A stretch of 64,000 nt of DNA, from assembly GCF_010681825.2 (NCBI RefSeq), contig NZ_CP066776.1:558001-622000 (forward strand), given 5' to 3'. The notes beneath the pieces were generated by a model that did no database searches, had not been told where the DNA came from, and saw only the letters and a program-made list of their open reading frames with translations. Position 1 is the first letter of the stretch; the number at the start of each line of letters is the position of its first letter. The stretch is from Sulfuriroseicoccus oceanibius. Its GTDB lineage: Bacteria > Verrucomicrobiota > Verrucomicrobiia > Verrucomicrobiales > SLCJ01. The position numbers were made by a program, and so were the translations under genes. Positions 1 through 8,191 of the stretch are shown here, one piece after another.

Positions 1-759
1 TACATGGCGCTGACCGGGGCGATTTTCGCCGGTTGGAGCGGTGCGGTGCTGATCGGTGGTCTGTATTGGAAACGAGGCACGACGCTGGCGGCGTGGACCT
101 CCGGGATTGTTGGCGTGGTTTGGACGCTGGCGATGTTTGTTTTGACCCAGTTGCGGGATGCGATGTCGGGCAAGACCGAAGGCGTTTCGAGCTGGGGGAT
201 CTGGCTGGCCGAGAACCTACCGCACGGGGAATGGATTGCCGCCCATTTGCCGAACGGTCAGTGGGTGTGGGGCCTGAGTATGGCAATTTGCTCGGTCACC
301 TATGTCGTTGTCTCGCTGGTGGTGCCGAATGAGTTCGATCTGCCGTACTTGTTGGGGCGGGCCGAGCGTGCGGGTGAGGTGCTGGACGAATCGACGCTTG
401 AGCGGCGGGCCGAGCGCTCGCGGATCTGGCGCTGGTTGGGAATCTCCGAGAAGTTCTCGCGCGGTGACATCGCGATCGCGTTGATCACCTATGTTTGGAA
501 CGCATTGTGGGTTTTGGTTTTCGTGGGCGTCACCGGGTTTGTCGTGATCCACCGTCTGGTTACGGGGGCGTGGTTCGACTTCGGCTCGTTCTGGATCGAG
601 TATTGGCACGTCGTGTTCTGGATCCGAATTGTGGTGGCGGCCATGCTCACGGTGTGGCTGGCTATTGGTGGCTTCGGCGACCTGGGCCGGATGATGGGGC
701 GCCTGCGCAACCGCACGCAGGATGACGAAGACGATGGCTTCGTGCGGGACGGTGATTAG
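1..759 (+). CDS. Sodium:solute symporter, C-terminal part (5' end outside window)
   Basis: Inner-membrane secondary transporter of the sodium:solute symporter (SSS) type; the reading frame is open from the first base, so the gene begins before the window. What is seen is about 252 residues with five or so hydrophobic segments, including a Gly-rich helix followed by LYWKRGTTLAAW, which is typical of the late helices of SSS proteins, a hydrophilic loop (about residues 115-155), then two more helices and a short acidic tail ending DDEDDGFVRDGD. The ligand cannot be told from this fragment. It is followed by a long repeat-filled gap, so it is probably the last gene of its transcript. Confidence 0.75.
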   Translation, partial: YMALTGAIFAGWSGAVLIGGLYWKRGTTLAAWTSGIVGVVWTLAMFVLTQLRDAMSGKTEGVSSWGIWLAENLPHGEWIAAHLPNGQWVWGLSMAICSVTYVVVSLVVPNEFDLPYLLGRAERAGEVLDESTLERRAERSRIWRWLGISEKFSRGDIAIALITYVWNALWVLVFVGVTGFVVIHRLVTGAWFDFGSFWIEYWHVVFWIRIVVAAMLTVWLAIGGFGDLGRMMGRLRNRTQDDEDDGFVRDGD

Positions 760-870
760 ATAGAACCGCACTGACTAAAAGCGTCTTGGCGTGTCGGGAT
801 CGGCCATCGGGTGGGTGGTGCGCTTCGGCGGTGTCGTAGGCTTGGCCTAGACTGCGTCGGCGCGGAATAT

Positions 871-908
871 CCCAGGGTGTGGTCGCCTGAGGCTCCCGTC
901 ACCCTGGG
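871..908. repeat. 38-bp nested palindrome module, copy 1
   Basis: The ends CCCAGGGT and ACCCTGGG are perfect inverted repeats and enclose a smaller inverted core (GCCTGAGGC). Three further 38-bp copies occur at 3785, 21444 and 39917. A second small hairpin, TCGCTTTCAGCGA (about 921-933), lies just beyond and has a counterpart next to copy 2. Confidence 0.75.
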
Positions 909-951
909 CTGGTTTGCGTCTCGCTTTCAGCGAGGAATTGATGCGGCTTAA

Positions 952-1151
952 AACCAAATGAACGGTCACCTTGGCGTGTCCGATGGGATTGACTGAGAAG
1001 GATCAGAGATGAAGAAAGTGATCTTGGCGGGATCTCTTTGAGTGATGCAGGGGTGCCCACCGCTCAGGTAGCCCGCTAGCATTGCGGTTTGCGCCTTGCC
1101 TCACCCGAGAAAGCTCTCCGCCATTCCGCCGATTGGAACGTTCAGTTGGTA
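952..1151. repeat. MITE-like element, copy 1 (about 200 bp, decayed ends)
   Basis: This non-coding stretch is homologous along its length to 27948-28148: both share AAGAAAGTGATCTTGGCGGG, a run on AGCTCTCCGCCATTCCGCC and imperfect terminal inverted repeats related to TACCATTTGAACGGTCA. The left end here has drifted (AACCAAATGAACGGTCA). No protein is encoded. It looks like a non-autonomous element in need of a transposase from elsewhere. Confidence 0.6.
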
Positions 1152-1164
1152 TTGGTAGTCGAAG

Positions 1165-1366
1165 TCGTCGTGAAGCGACAGATTACCGGTTAGCCGGAGG
1201 TTTCAACCTCCGGATATCAGTGCTCGGATGCAGCGTCCCGTAGGGACGGTTTACAGGAGTCAGGGGGAGCAGCGAGGTAAACCGCACCTCCGGCGCGAAT
1301 TGATTAGAGCGACCAGACCAGCGGATGAATCCGCTGGCTAACCGGTAAGTCATCGCTTCGCGATGG
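1165..1366. repeat. Composite nested-hairpin element, copy A (about 200 bp)
   Basis: A run of short perfect hairpins: CCGGAGGTTTCAACCTCCGG, CGTCCCGTAGGGACG, a CCAGCGGATGAATCCGCTGG hairpin and CATCGCTTCGCGATG. The flanks TTACCGGTTAGCC and GGCTAACCGGTAA are inverted relative to each other, and so are CGGTTTAC and GTAAACCG further in, so the element could fold into one long stem with side arms. Related copies are at 3573, 24031-24925 (tandem) and 41586. It sits between two MITE-like copies. Confidence 0.7.
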
Positions 1367-1400
1367 AGAGTGAGCTGGTTTGTCAGCGTCCGGCAATGGG

Positions 1401-1576
1401 TACTAAACGAACGGTCACCCAAGCGTAAACTATGAGGATCGAGCAACAGGGGGATCAATTCCGGCAGGTCATCCCTGGGTGATCATTTCGTGTGGTGCAT
1501 CGTTGCCCACCGATTAGGTAGCGCGCTAGCATCGCGGGCGAAAAAGCTCTCCGCCAATTTGACCGTTCAATTGGTA
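1401..1576. repeat. MITE-like element, copy 2 (about 176 bp)
   Basis: It begins TACTAAACGAACGGTCACC and ends TTTGACCGTTCAATTGGTA, imperfect inverted ends of the family seen at 952 and 27948, and shares the GAAAAAGCTCTCCGCC block near its right end. The middle has diverged. No clear target-site duplication is visible, suggesting an old copy. With copies 1 and A it fills the gap between the symporter gene and the DUF2007 gene. Confidence 0.5.
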
Positions 1577-1624
1577 TGCATCGCGCTTTCAGCGCGGAAT
1601 GAACGCCGCTGGGGCCAGATCCAT

Positions 1625-1960
1625 CTAATTCCCGCCCACCACGTCGTCGATCAGCTTGCCGCAGCTCCAGCAGGACTGGAAGTTGGCGGGGTTGGGTTCG
1701 TGGCAATGGGGGCAATGGATTTCGTGGTCCGAGTTCACGGGTTCGGCTGCGAGGTGTTGTTGGATGATTTCCACGGCGCGTGGATAATCATCGTCGTTGA
1801 TCACGCAGAGTGCGGGGAAGAACTCGGGGATCGGGATTTCCGACAGTCCGGACATGGTCAAATATTTGTTCCGGATCATGGTCGGGATGCCTTCCCCTTT
1901 GAGGATGGTCTCAAAATAACTGACACGTGTCAGGTCGGCTTCGCGGAACAACTCCTTCAT
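1625..1960 (-). CDS. DUF2007 domain protein with C-terminal zinc ribbon
   Basis: A 111-residue soluble protein. Residues 1-70 look like the DUF2007 fold, described as a putative signal-transducing domain (MKELFREADLTRVSYFETIL..., then a VINDDDYPRAVEII segment). The C-terminus carries two Cys pairs, CPHC and CWSC, spaced like a zinc ribbon. An ATG at 1960 is preferred; a GTG one codon upstream (1963) is equally possible. It is transcribed divergently from the aldehyde dehydrogenase about 100 bp away. Its molecular role is unknown; the assignment rests on pattern recognition. Confidence 0.7.
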   Translation of the reverse strand: MKELFREADLTRVSYFETILKGEGIPTMIRNKYLTMSGLSEIPIPEFFPALCVINDDDYPRAVEIIQQHLAAEPVNSDHEIHCPHCHEPNPANFQSCWSCGKLIDDVVGGN

Positions 1961-2061
1961 CACTGGTGGGCGTTACGTCAGAGCGTAGGCAATGGCTTCA
2001 CTTGATTCCAAGGAAATTTCCGCTGTGCTCCGGGCATTGGCTATGGTTCCATCGCCTCGAG

Positions 2062-3537
2062 ATGATCACTGGATATTCATGGATTGGTGGGCGCCGTGGC
2101 GCGGGTGGTGGGGAATCCTGGCAGGCGCGGAACCCAGCCACAGGAGATTGTTTGGAGCCGATCTTTCACAGCGAACAATCCGTGGATGCGGCCGTGGCCT
2201 GCGCCGACGCGGCTTTCTCTGAGTATTCGGCGGTGTCGGATGCGTCGCGTGCTGTGTTCTTGCGTACGATTGCCACGCATTTGCGGGCGGCGGAGGTGGC
2301 TCTGGTCGAGCGGGTTGGGTTGGAGACGGCTTTGCCACCCGATCGAGTGCGGGGTGAGATGGCGCGTACCTGCCATCAGCTCGAGCTTTTTGCGTCGGCG
2401 ATTGAGGATGGCAGCTGGCGCCAGCGGTCCGAGGATGCGGCCGAGCCCGGGCGTCAGCCGCAGCCCAAGCCGAGGTTGGTTTCCGAGCGGCGTCCGCTTG
2501 GCCCGGTGGCGGTCTTTTGTGCGTCCAACTTTCCGCTGGCGTATTCGGTGATCGGTGGGGACACGGCGTCGGCTTTGGCGGTTGGGTGTCCGGTGGTGGT
2601 GATGGCGCATTGGGCGCATCCCGGCACGGCGGGGATCGTGGCGCAGGCGGTGCGTGCTGCGGTGGACGAATGCGGAATGCCCGAAGGTGTGTTTTCGATG
2701 CTGTATGGACGCGGCAATGAGTTGGGTGGGCAATTGGTCGCGCATCCGGCAATCCGCGCGGTCGGGTTCACCGGATCGCGTCGAGGCGGACGGGCGTTGA
2801 TGGATATCGCCGCCGCACGTGCGGAGCCGATTCCGGTGTATGCCGAGATGAGCGCGATCAACCCGATCTTTTTCCAACGGGGAGCGACGGGGGATGACGC
2901 AATGCTCGATGGATTGGTGGCGTCGCTGACTGGCGGAATCGGGCAGTTTTGCACCAACCCGGGGCTGCTGGTATGTCTCGCCGGGCGGGATGAGGAGGCG
3001 TTGACCGACGGGCTGAGGGCGCGGCTGAAAGATGCCGAACCCGGGGTGATGTTGCACCGGGGGATCTGGGAAAATTATGCGGAGGGCGTGGCGCGGATGG
3101 AGAAGCTGGCGCGTGACGTGGTTCGGCATCCGTTGTCGGACGGGCGCGGGTGTCAGCAGGTGTTTGCTTGTGATGCTGAGACGTTTCTAGCAGACAAGGC
3201 TCTGCACGAGGAGGTGTTCGGGCCGTCGACTTTGATCGTGGTGTGCCGGGACGAGGACGCGATGCTGGCGGTGGCGCGGGGATTGGAGGGACAACTCACC
3301 GCGAGCATTCATGGCGAGGCGACGGATTTTTCTCGTCGGTTGGTGGCGGTGCTCGAGACCAAGGCGGGGCGCTTGGTGTGGAATGGGTTTCCGACCGGTG
3401 TCGAAGTGTGCGCGAGTATGGTGCACGGCGGGCCCTATCCGGCGACCTCCGATGGACGCTCGACCGCCGTCGGTCCGTACGCGATGGACCGATTTACCCG
3501 CCGCGTTTGTTGGCAGGGAGAGGGGTGGTGGATTTGA
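2062..3537 (+). CDS. Alpha-ketoglutaric semialdehyde (2,5-dioxovalerate)-type aldehyde dehydrogenase
   Basis: A 491-residue ALDH-superfamily protein, most like the NADP-dependent 2,5-dioxopentanoate dehydrogenases that finish pentose and uronate oxidation to 2-oxoglutarate. Visible landmarks are the oxyanion Asn in ASNFP (N156), the general-base Glu in YAEMSAINP (E262) and the nucleophile Cys in GQFCTNPG (C297). The cofactor-contacting Lys, usual in a VVVKAHPAHPGT-like segment of this subgroup, appears as Met (VVVMAHWAHPGT, M181), which could weaken NADP binding. The ATG at 2062 (MITGYSWIGG) is chosen because the frame upstream lacks ALDH-like sequence. No sugar-acid catabolic neighbours are present, so the substrate is inferred from family resemblance only. 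Confidence 0.8.
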   Translation: MITGYSWIGGRRGAGGGESWQARNPATGDCLEPIFHSEQSVDAAVACADAAFSEYSAVSDASRAVFLRTIATHLRAAEVALVERVGLETALPPDRVRGEMARTCHQLELFASAIEDGSWRQRSEDAAEPGRQPQPKPRLVSERRPLGPVAVFCASNFPLAYSVIGGDTASALAVGCPVVVMAHWAHPGTAGIVAQAVRAAVDECGMPEGVFSMLYGRGNELGGQLVAHPAIRAVGFTGSRRGGRALMDIAAARAEPIPVYAEMSAINPIFFQRGATGDDAMLDGLVASLTGGIGQFCTNPGLLVCLAGRDEEALTDGLRARLKDAEPGVMLHRGIWENYAEGVARMEKLARDVVRHPLSDGRGCQQVFACDAETFLADKALHEEVFGPSTLIVVCRDEDAMLAVARGLEGQLTASIHGEATDFSRRLVAVLETKAGRLVWNGFPTGVEVCASMVHGGPYPATSDGRSTAVGPYAMDRFTRRVCWQGEGWWI

Positions 3538-3572
3538 TATCGGAAATCCGCGGAGGCGGCGTTGTGTGTGGG

Positions 3573-3671
3573 GAGGGTAAACCGTCCCTACGGGACGAGA
3601 GCCATCTTGGGGGCGGATCCTGCGGTTGAAACCGCAGGCTAGCCGGTAAGTCGTCGCGTTGCGACGGGTTA
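3573..3671. repeat. Composite nested-hairpin element, partial copy B
   Basis: It contains GTAAACCGTCCCTACGGGACG, then the hairpin CCTGCGGTTGAAACCGCAGG (3619-3638), GCTAGCCGGTAA and CGTCGCGTTGCGACG. Relative to CCGGAGGTTGAAACCTCCGG in the other copies, two positions in each arm have changed together so pairing is kept. This is the clearest compensatory change in the family. The uronate-side half of the 200-bp element is absent here. Confidence 0.65.
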
Positions 3672-3751
3672 GTGCAGGGCGTCAGATTCACCGTCTGCAT
3701 CAGCATCGGAATCGGAATCGGTAGGCAGTGGCACTAAGTTAAGCTTCGGCG

Positions 3752-3822
3752 TCAATTCCGCGCTGAAAGTGCCTCTCATACCTGCCTGGGATCAGTGAGC
3801 CTTCGGCGAGCGCCACCCCAGG
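3752..3822. repeat. 38-bp nested palindrome module, copy 2, with adjacent small hairpin
   Basis: The module (3785-3822) has outer arms CCTGGG and CCCAGG around GAGCCTTCGGCGAGC. The neighbouring TTCCGCGCTGAAAGTGC (about 3755-3771) corresponds to the CGCTTTCAGCG hairpin beside copy 1, here in the opposite orientation. A short run GGAATCGGAATCGG lies just before, at about 3706. The rest of the 3538-3960 gap shows nothing else. Confidence 0.6.
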
Positions 3823-3960
3823 TAAATCCGTCTACCAATGGTCGGCCGCGCGTACGATGCCGCCAAGGCGCCGCTCCCTCCCGATGGCCGCCCCTAAAAC
3901 GACAGGACACCTTGAGTTAGTCTCATCCTCATCAGACCTCTTGCCCCGTGCCATCAGCCC

Positions 3961-4482
3961 TCACAGCCAGAGGCAGTCGACGAGGAAGACGACGACCATA
4001 AGCAGGGCGCAGATGGCCTTGGCGACCATGCCGCCGATGGTGCCCCAGAAGGCACCGTGGGATGAGCGGGCGGAGTCTTTTAGTGACTGTTTCGCAATCA
4101 GGAGCTCGGCGACGAAGGCACCGATGAATGGTCCGAGCAAAAGCCCCGGAATGTTGAAGAACATGCCGACCACGCCACCGATGAGCGCGCCGATGATGCC
4201 CCATTTCGTGCTCCCGAACTGCTTAGCCCCTGCGGCCGACGCCATGCTTTCCAAGATGTAGGAAAGCGCCAGCAGGATGCCAAGAATGACGAATCCGGTG
4301 ACGCCCGGACGTTGGTCTGCGTCTGCGATGAAGTAATGAATCACCGCGGTGACCATCAGGATCAGCGTGCCCGGAAGGATCGGAAGCACCGAGCCCACCA
4401 GACCGATCACCAACAACAGTCCGGTCAATGTCCAGACGCCAATGTCGCCGGCGATGTCGAGTACTTCAGGTGGGATCGTCAT
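3961..4482 (-). CDS. DUF456 family membrane protein
   Basis: A 173-residue inner-membrane protein of the DUF456 family, whose function is unknown. Four or five hydrophobic helices are visible, with LPILPGTLILM near the N-terminus and Gly-rich, closely packed helices (GIIGALIGGVVGMFFNIPGLLLGPFIGAFVAELL split across residues about 95-130) typical of the family. The ATG at 4482 is preferred; a TTG at 4494 would add four residues but overlaps a terminator-like hairpin. It lies downstream of avtA on the same strand, separated by that hairpin, so it may have its own promoter or be reached by read-through. Confidence 0.75.
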   Translation of the reverse strand: MTIPPEVLDIAGDIGVWTLTGLLLVIGLVGSVLPILPGTLILMVTAVIHYFIADADQRPGVTGFVILGILLALSYILESMASAAGAKQFGSTKWGIIGALIGGVVGMFFNIPGLLLGPFIGAFVAELLIAKQSLKDSARSSHGAFWGTIGGMVAKAICALLMVVVFLVDCLWL

Positions 4483-4492
4483 AGTGGACGAC

Positions 4493-4517
4493 AAAGCGCC
4501 GCACGGAGCGGCGCTTT
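4493..4517. terminator. Hairpin between avtA and the DUF456 gene
   Basis: The arms AAAGCGCCGC and GCGGCGCTTT are perfect complements round a short loop. It lies immediately after the avtA stop (leftward transcription). The T-tract is short on either strand, so it may be a weak or bidirectional terminator. Confidence 0.6.
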
Positions 4518-4528
4518 GTTTGGGTCAA

Positions 4529-5818
4529 TTACTTGGTGACTGGCGCGTAGGCGGCGGCGACTTCCTCCGCGATGATGCGAAGACCTTCGCGCACGGTGGC
4601 TTCCGGCATGGCGAACGAGACGCGGATGCACTCGTGGCGGTGGCGCCATGGATCGTCGGCTTCCACCGGCAGGCCGAAGAAGAACGGCTCGCCCGGAACA
4701 ACCAGCACGTCGCGCTTTTTCAACCGCTGGTACAACTCCTGCGAGCTGATTGGCAGGCCCTCGAACCAGAACCAGAGGAACAACGCCCCCTCGCTGACGT
4801 GGATGTGGTACGGCAGGTCATCGGCGAAGAACTCATCGGCGCAGGCCAGGGCGAAGTCCGACTGCTTCTTGTAGTGCGGTCGGATCACATCGTTGCTGAG
4901 CTTGAGCACGTCGCCGGTTTCGATCAACGGGCGCATGATGGCTTGGCCGACGTTGCCGTTGCTGAGTCCGATGATGGCGGTTTCCGAGCGGACCGAGGAA
5001 GCGATCTTCTGGTTGGCGATGACGAAGGCCGTACGGGTGCCCGGAAGGCCGATTTTGGAAAGGCTGAGGGTGAGGATGATGTGGTCGTCCCACACTGGGT
5101 TCGCCTCGTTGAACATGATGTTCGGGAATGGTGTGCCGTAGGCGCCGTCGATGATCAGCGGAATGCCTGCCTCTTTACACAGGGCTGACAGGTGCGCGAT
5201 CTCCTCGTCGGTGACGACGTTTCCGGTTGGGTTGGTCGGGCGTGAGAGGCAGACCGCGGCGTGGCGTTGTGGGTCGAGGTTGAGGTTGTCGAAATCGATG
5301 CCGTACTTGAAGCGGTGAGGAGCCGGGTGGGTGATTTTCGGGTGCCGTGCTTCGAAGATATCGCCATTGGCGCCCTGGTTGGCGTAGCCGATGTACTCGG
5401 GCACGACTGGGAGCAGTATGCGCTTGCGGGTTCCGTCCGGCATGTCGCCGGCGAGCATGTTGAAGAGGAAGAAGAACGCGGTCTGGCCACCGGCGGTGAC
5501 GGCGATGTTGTCGGCGCTGATATCCCAGCCGTATTCGCGTCCGAGCATGGCGGCGAGGGCTTCGAGGAACTTATCGTTGCCGCCCGGTGGGTCGTAGTTG
5601 CCGACCATGCGGTCGAACTGGTCGCCATTTTCGAGAATTTCCTGCATGCGCTGGCGCCATAGTGCATCGACCGCTGGGATGTGGGCGGGGTTGCCGCCAC
5701 CGAGCATCTTCACGTTCTCACCGCCTTCGGCCATTGCCTTGCCTAGGTCGTCCATGAGGATCTCGATCCCACTGGTCGATGACAAACGGCTGCCCAATGC
5801 TGACTTCTCGATATTCAT
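4529..5818 (-). CDS. avtA: Valine--pyruvate aminotransferase
   Basis: A 429-residue fold-type I PLP aminotransferase close to AvtA, which transfers the amino group between valine and pyruvate to link branched-chain amino acid and alanine pools. Seen: NYDPPGG (about 74-80) and the TAGGQTA segment binding the cofactor phosphate, SRPTNPTGN (about 192-200), IIDGAYG with Asp 224 that pairs with the PLP ring nitrogen, and the Schiff-base Lys 255 in LSLSKIGLPGTR. Length matches the AvtA family. ATG at 5818 is the only good start. A terminator-like hairpin follows. The 295 bp upstream to the peroxiredoxin gene contain no further gene that I can support. Confidence 0.88.
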   Translation of the reverse strand: MNIEKSALGSRLSSTSGIEILMDDLGKAMAEGGENVKMLGGGNPAHIPAVDALWRQRMQEILENGDQFDRMVGNYDPPGGNDKFLEALAAMLGREYGWDISADNIAVTAGGQTAFFFLFNMLAGDMPDGTRKRILLPVVPEYIGYANQGANGDIFEARHPKITHPAPHRFKYGIDFDNLNLDPQRHAAVCLSRPTNPTGNVVTDEEIAHLSALCKEAGIPLIIDGAYGTPFPNIMFNEANPVWDDHIILTLSLSKIGLPGTRTAFVIANQKIASSVRSETAIIGLSNGNVGQAIMRPLIETGDVLKLSNDVIRPHYKKQSDFALACADEFFADDLPYHIHVSEGALFLWFWFEGLPISSQELYQRLKKRDVLVVPGEPFFFGLPVEADDPWRHRHECIRVSFAMPEATVREGLRIIAEEVAAAYAPVTK

Positions 5819-6113
5819 AGGCGGCCAACATCAGACCAATTTCGGACAATGAAAAGCGAAGAATTGGCATTGGTCGGAGATGAAGAGGTCGCTGTGATTT
5901 CCCGGGGATGGAGCGTGAGACGAGGGATCCCGGATGGTTAGCGCCCCGTCATCCGCAGCTGCGTTGGAAGTTTTTGGAACAAGGTGTCGCCGCAGGGACT
6001 CGGGACAGATGCGGAAGTTGTGGGTTTTGCTCGATTTTGAATCCGAAATCCGCACAAAGTAGCCGCAATGGGCAAATGACTGCCCGGAACCAACCTGAAA
6101 ACTTACCAGAACT

Positions 6114-6611
6114 ATGAGTGTGATTACCGCAGGAGCGATCGCCCCGGACTTTGAATTGGTGACCATGGGGGCGAACGGCCCTGAGTTGGTCTCGCTTTCC
6201 GCCACCCTGGCCAATGGGCCGGTGGTTTTGTTGTTTGTGCCGGCGGCGTTCACCGGCGTTTGCACGACCGAGCTTTGCGAGATTTCGGCGGACTACGCGG
6301 CTTATGAGTCGCTCGGGGCCACTGTGTTCGGCATCAGCGGCGACAGCCCATTCGCGCAAGCGGCGTGGGCGGAGAAAGAAGGCATCAAGCTGCCATTGCT
6401 CAGCGACTACGATCACGCGGTCGCACGTGCTTACGGCATCGCCTACGACAGCTTCCTGCCTGAGAAGAACCTGCCGCTCTCCGGTGTGGCGAAGCGCTCC
6501 GCGTTCGTCATCGGCGAAGACGGTGTGGTCGCTCACGCCGAGGTGCTCGAGTCGCCAGGCGACGTGCCTAACTTCGACGACGTGAAGAGCGCGCTCGAAG
6601 GGTTGGCCTAG
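6114..6611 (+). CDS. Peroxiredoxin (AhpC/TSA family)
   Basis: A 165-residue thiol peroxidase that reduces hydroperoxides in the cytoplasm. The active site PAAFTGVCTTELC (43-55) carries the conserved Pro, Thr and the peroxidatic Cys 50; Cys 55 sits five residues later, while no later resolving Cys is present in the C-terminal half. This places it near the AhpE-like or 1-Cys/atypical group, and it probably relies on an external thiol. The rest matches the thioredoxin fold (GISGDSPFAQAAW, KLPLLSDYDHAVARAYG). A strong rho-independent terminator follows 25 bp downstream, so it is likely monocistronic. Confidence 0.88.
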   Translation: MSVITAGAIAPDFELVTMGANGPELVSLSATLANGPVVLLFVPAAFTGVCTTELCEISADYAAYESLGATVFGISGDSPFAQAAWAEKEGIKLPLLSDYDHAVARAYGIAYDSFLPEKNLPLSGVAKRSAFVIGEDGVVAHAEVLESPGDVPNFDDVKSALEGLA

Positions 6612-6636
6612 TATTCAGCCAATGATTTGTGCGAAT

Positions 6637-6674
6637 GCCCGGTTCTGCAGGTGATGCGGAGCCGGGCGTTTTTT
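6637..6674 (+). terminator. Rho-independent terminator of the peroxiredoxin gene
   Basis: Stem GCCCGGTTC / GAGCCGGGC followed by GTTTTTT, about 25 bp after the stop codon. Confidence 0.85.
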
Positions 6675-6805
6675 GTGGGCGGGGTGGAAGTTGCTTGGTG
6701 CCACAGATGGGGGTCTTGCGGCTACGCCGGTGGGTGACGGATTGCCAAGGCGAGGCTTGGCGTTCCAGAGGGAGGCCGGGTCATTCGTTCCTGCGGGACG
6801 GGGGC

Positions 6806-7939
6806 TTAGAGGATTCGCTCGAAGAACCACCAGAGGGCGACGAGGGCGAGGAGGCCGTTGGCGACGGTGCGGGTGTGGGTGAAGGCATTGGTGTCGTGCC
6901 AGCGGATGGTGAGGACCCATGCGGCGGCGAGGATGGCGATTTGGGCGGTTTCGACACCGAGGTTGATCGAGATGAGGGCGGTGAGGAAGCCATCGCCGGG
7001 CTGCAGGTAGGCGGAGAGGGCAGATGCAAAGCCGAGTCCGTGGATGAGCCCGAAGCCGAAGATGATCAACATCCTCCGGGTGGTGGCTTCTTTGAGGAAG
7101 AAGTTTTCGATCGCGACTGCGGCGATGCTCAGGGCGATCAGCGGTTCCACCCAGTTGCCGGAAACCTTCACGACTCCGGCGGCGGCGAGGCCGAGGGTGA
7201 TGGTGTGCGAGATGGTGAAGGCAATGGACTGGAGCGCAAGTGGCTTCCAACGTCGCTGCAGCAGGAAGATGCCGAGGATGAAGAGAATGTGGTCGAGCCC
7301 CGCGGGGACGACGTGGATCACGCCTTGGACGAAGGCATGCCAGGCGAGCGAGCGGCCGACGGGATCCGCATTGGCACCGGCGACTGTGATTTGGCCTCCG
7401 GGTTTGAGTACGGCGTAGCGCGAGGTGGCATCAGAGTCAGCGGCCTCGGCCAGGTGGGCGTCGTGGGCGGGGAGACGGATGACGAAGTCGGGATGCGGAC
7501 CGGCTTGGCAGTGGATCGTGACTTCTTCCCGGATGCCCTTGAGCTGAGGGGTGAGCAGGACGTGGAAATACGCGCCGTCGTTGAGATGGACGGGAAATGC
7601 GGGCGGATCGTGGTCGAAGTCGGGGAAGCTGACCTCGACCGGAATGAGCTTGCCGCCGGCCTCCAGTGTCAGCAGCTCGGTGAGGTAGCGTTTGGCTTCG
7701 GCCTTGAGGGAGGCGTGTTCGTCCGGACTGAGGGCGACCAACCAATCGCGGGTGGGCTGGGGGATGTCGGGATCGTTGCGGGTTTCTGGGATTGCGTAGC
7801 CGGCATCGAAGAACGATTGCAGCGCCCAACCTTTGTCGGTCTCGACCTTTTCCACGTACAACTGCTGAACGACGTGGGCGCTGGAGGTGATGAGCGTAAT
7901 GACGAAGCTAACGAGCGCGATGAGAAATGAGCGATACAT
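6806..7939 (-). CDS. HupE/UreJ_2-type membrane protein
   Basis: A 377-residue protein. A hydrophobic N-terminus (MYRSFLIALVSFVITLITSS) looks like a signal peptide, then about 180 residues of exported soluble domain, then a C-terminal membrane half with roughly six helices. The membrane half carries the HupE/UreJ_2 signature: a HxxxAGxDHILFILG motif (about 208-223) and FTISHTITLGLA. Relatives are thought to move nickel or cobalt or to be of unknown function; there is no hydrogenase or urease gene nearby, so the metal role is only inferred. ATG at 7939 is chosen for the signal peptide; no strong ribosome-binding site is seen. Confidence 0.75.
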   Translation of the reverse strand: MYRSFLIALVSFVITLITSSAHVVQQLYVEKVETDKGWALQSFFDAGYAIPETRNDPDIPQPTRDWLVALSPDEHASLKAEAKRYLTELLTLEAGGKLIPVEVSFPDFDHDPPAFPVHLNDGAYFHVLLTPQLKGIREEVTIHCQAGPHPDFVIRLPAHDAHLAEAADSDATSRYAVLKPGGQITVAGANADPVGRSLAWHAFVQGVIHVVPAGLDHILFILGIFLLQRRWKPLALQSIAFTISHTITLGLAAAGVVKVSGNWVEPLIALSIAAVAIENFFLKEATTRRMLIIFGFGLIHGLGFASALSAYLQPGDGFLTALISINLGVETAQIAILAAAWVLTIRWHDTNAFTHTRTVANGLLALVALWWFFERIL

Positions 7940-8098
7940 CTGGTTGAGGAAAGGGGGGCACCTGGGCATGAGGCCTGAAACAACAGACAACAAAGCGCAG
8001 AGTCTTTGGATCTGAGTTTGGATTCTACAGTGAAAATTCAATCTGACAGGAGGCGGATGTCATGTCGATTTTCGCGCTGCGCGACAAGTGCCCTTTCC

Positions 8099-8176
8099 TG
8101 CACCCCGACAGGGTGCGTGCAGGGCCTGACCGTACGTTCACAGGGCTGAAGCCCTGTGCTTCGATCCAGCCTCCTT
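8099..8176. repeat. Mosaic of short palindromes at the IS110 insertion point
   Basis: It contains CACCCCGACAGGGTG, then CACAGGGCTGAAGCCCTGTG (8139-8158) and TCCAGCCTCCTT, which stops at the IS110 element. The same CACAGGGCTGAAGCCCTGTG hairpin followed by CAGCCTCCTT occurs uninterrupted at 44886-44932, where the last part closes into a hairpin GCCTCC-TTGCT-GGAGGC. Confidence 0.65.
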
Positions 8177-8191
8177 TCAGCAACTCTGTTT

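Noticed and set aside
5819-6113. Additional small gene between avtA and the peroxiredoxin gene
   Set aside because: Frames present have no start with recognisable protein features; the region looks like a divergent promoter zone.
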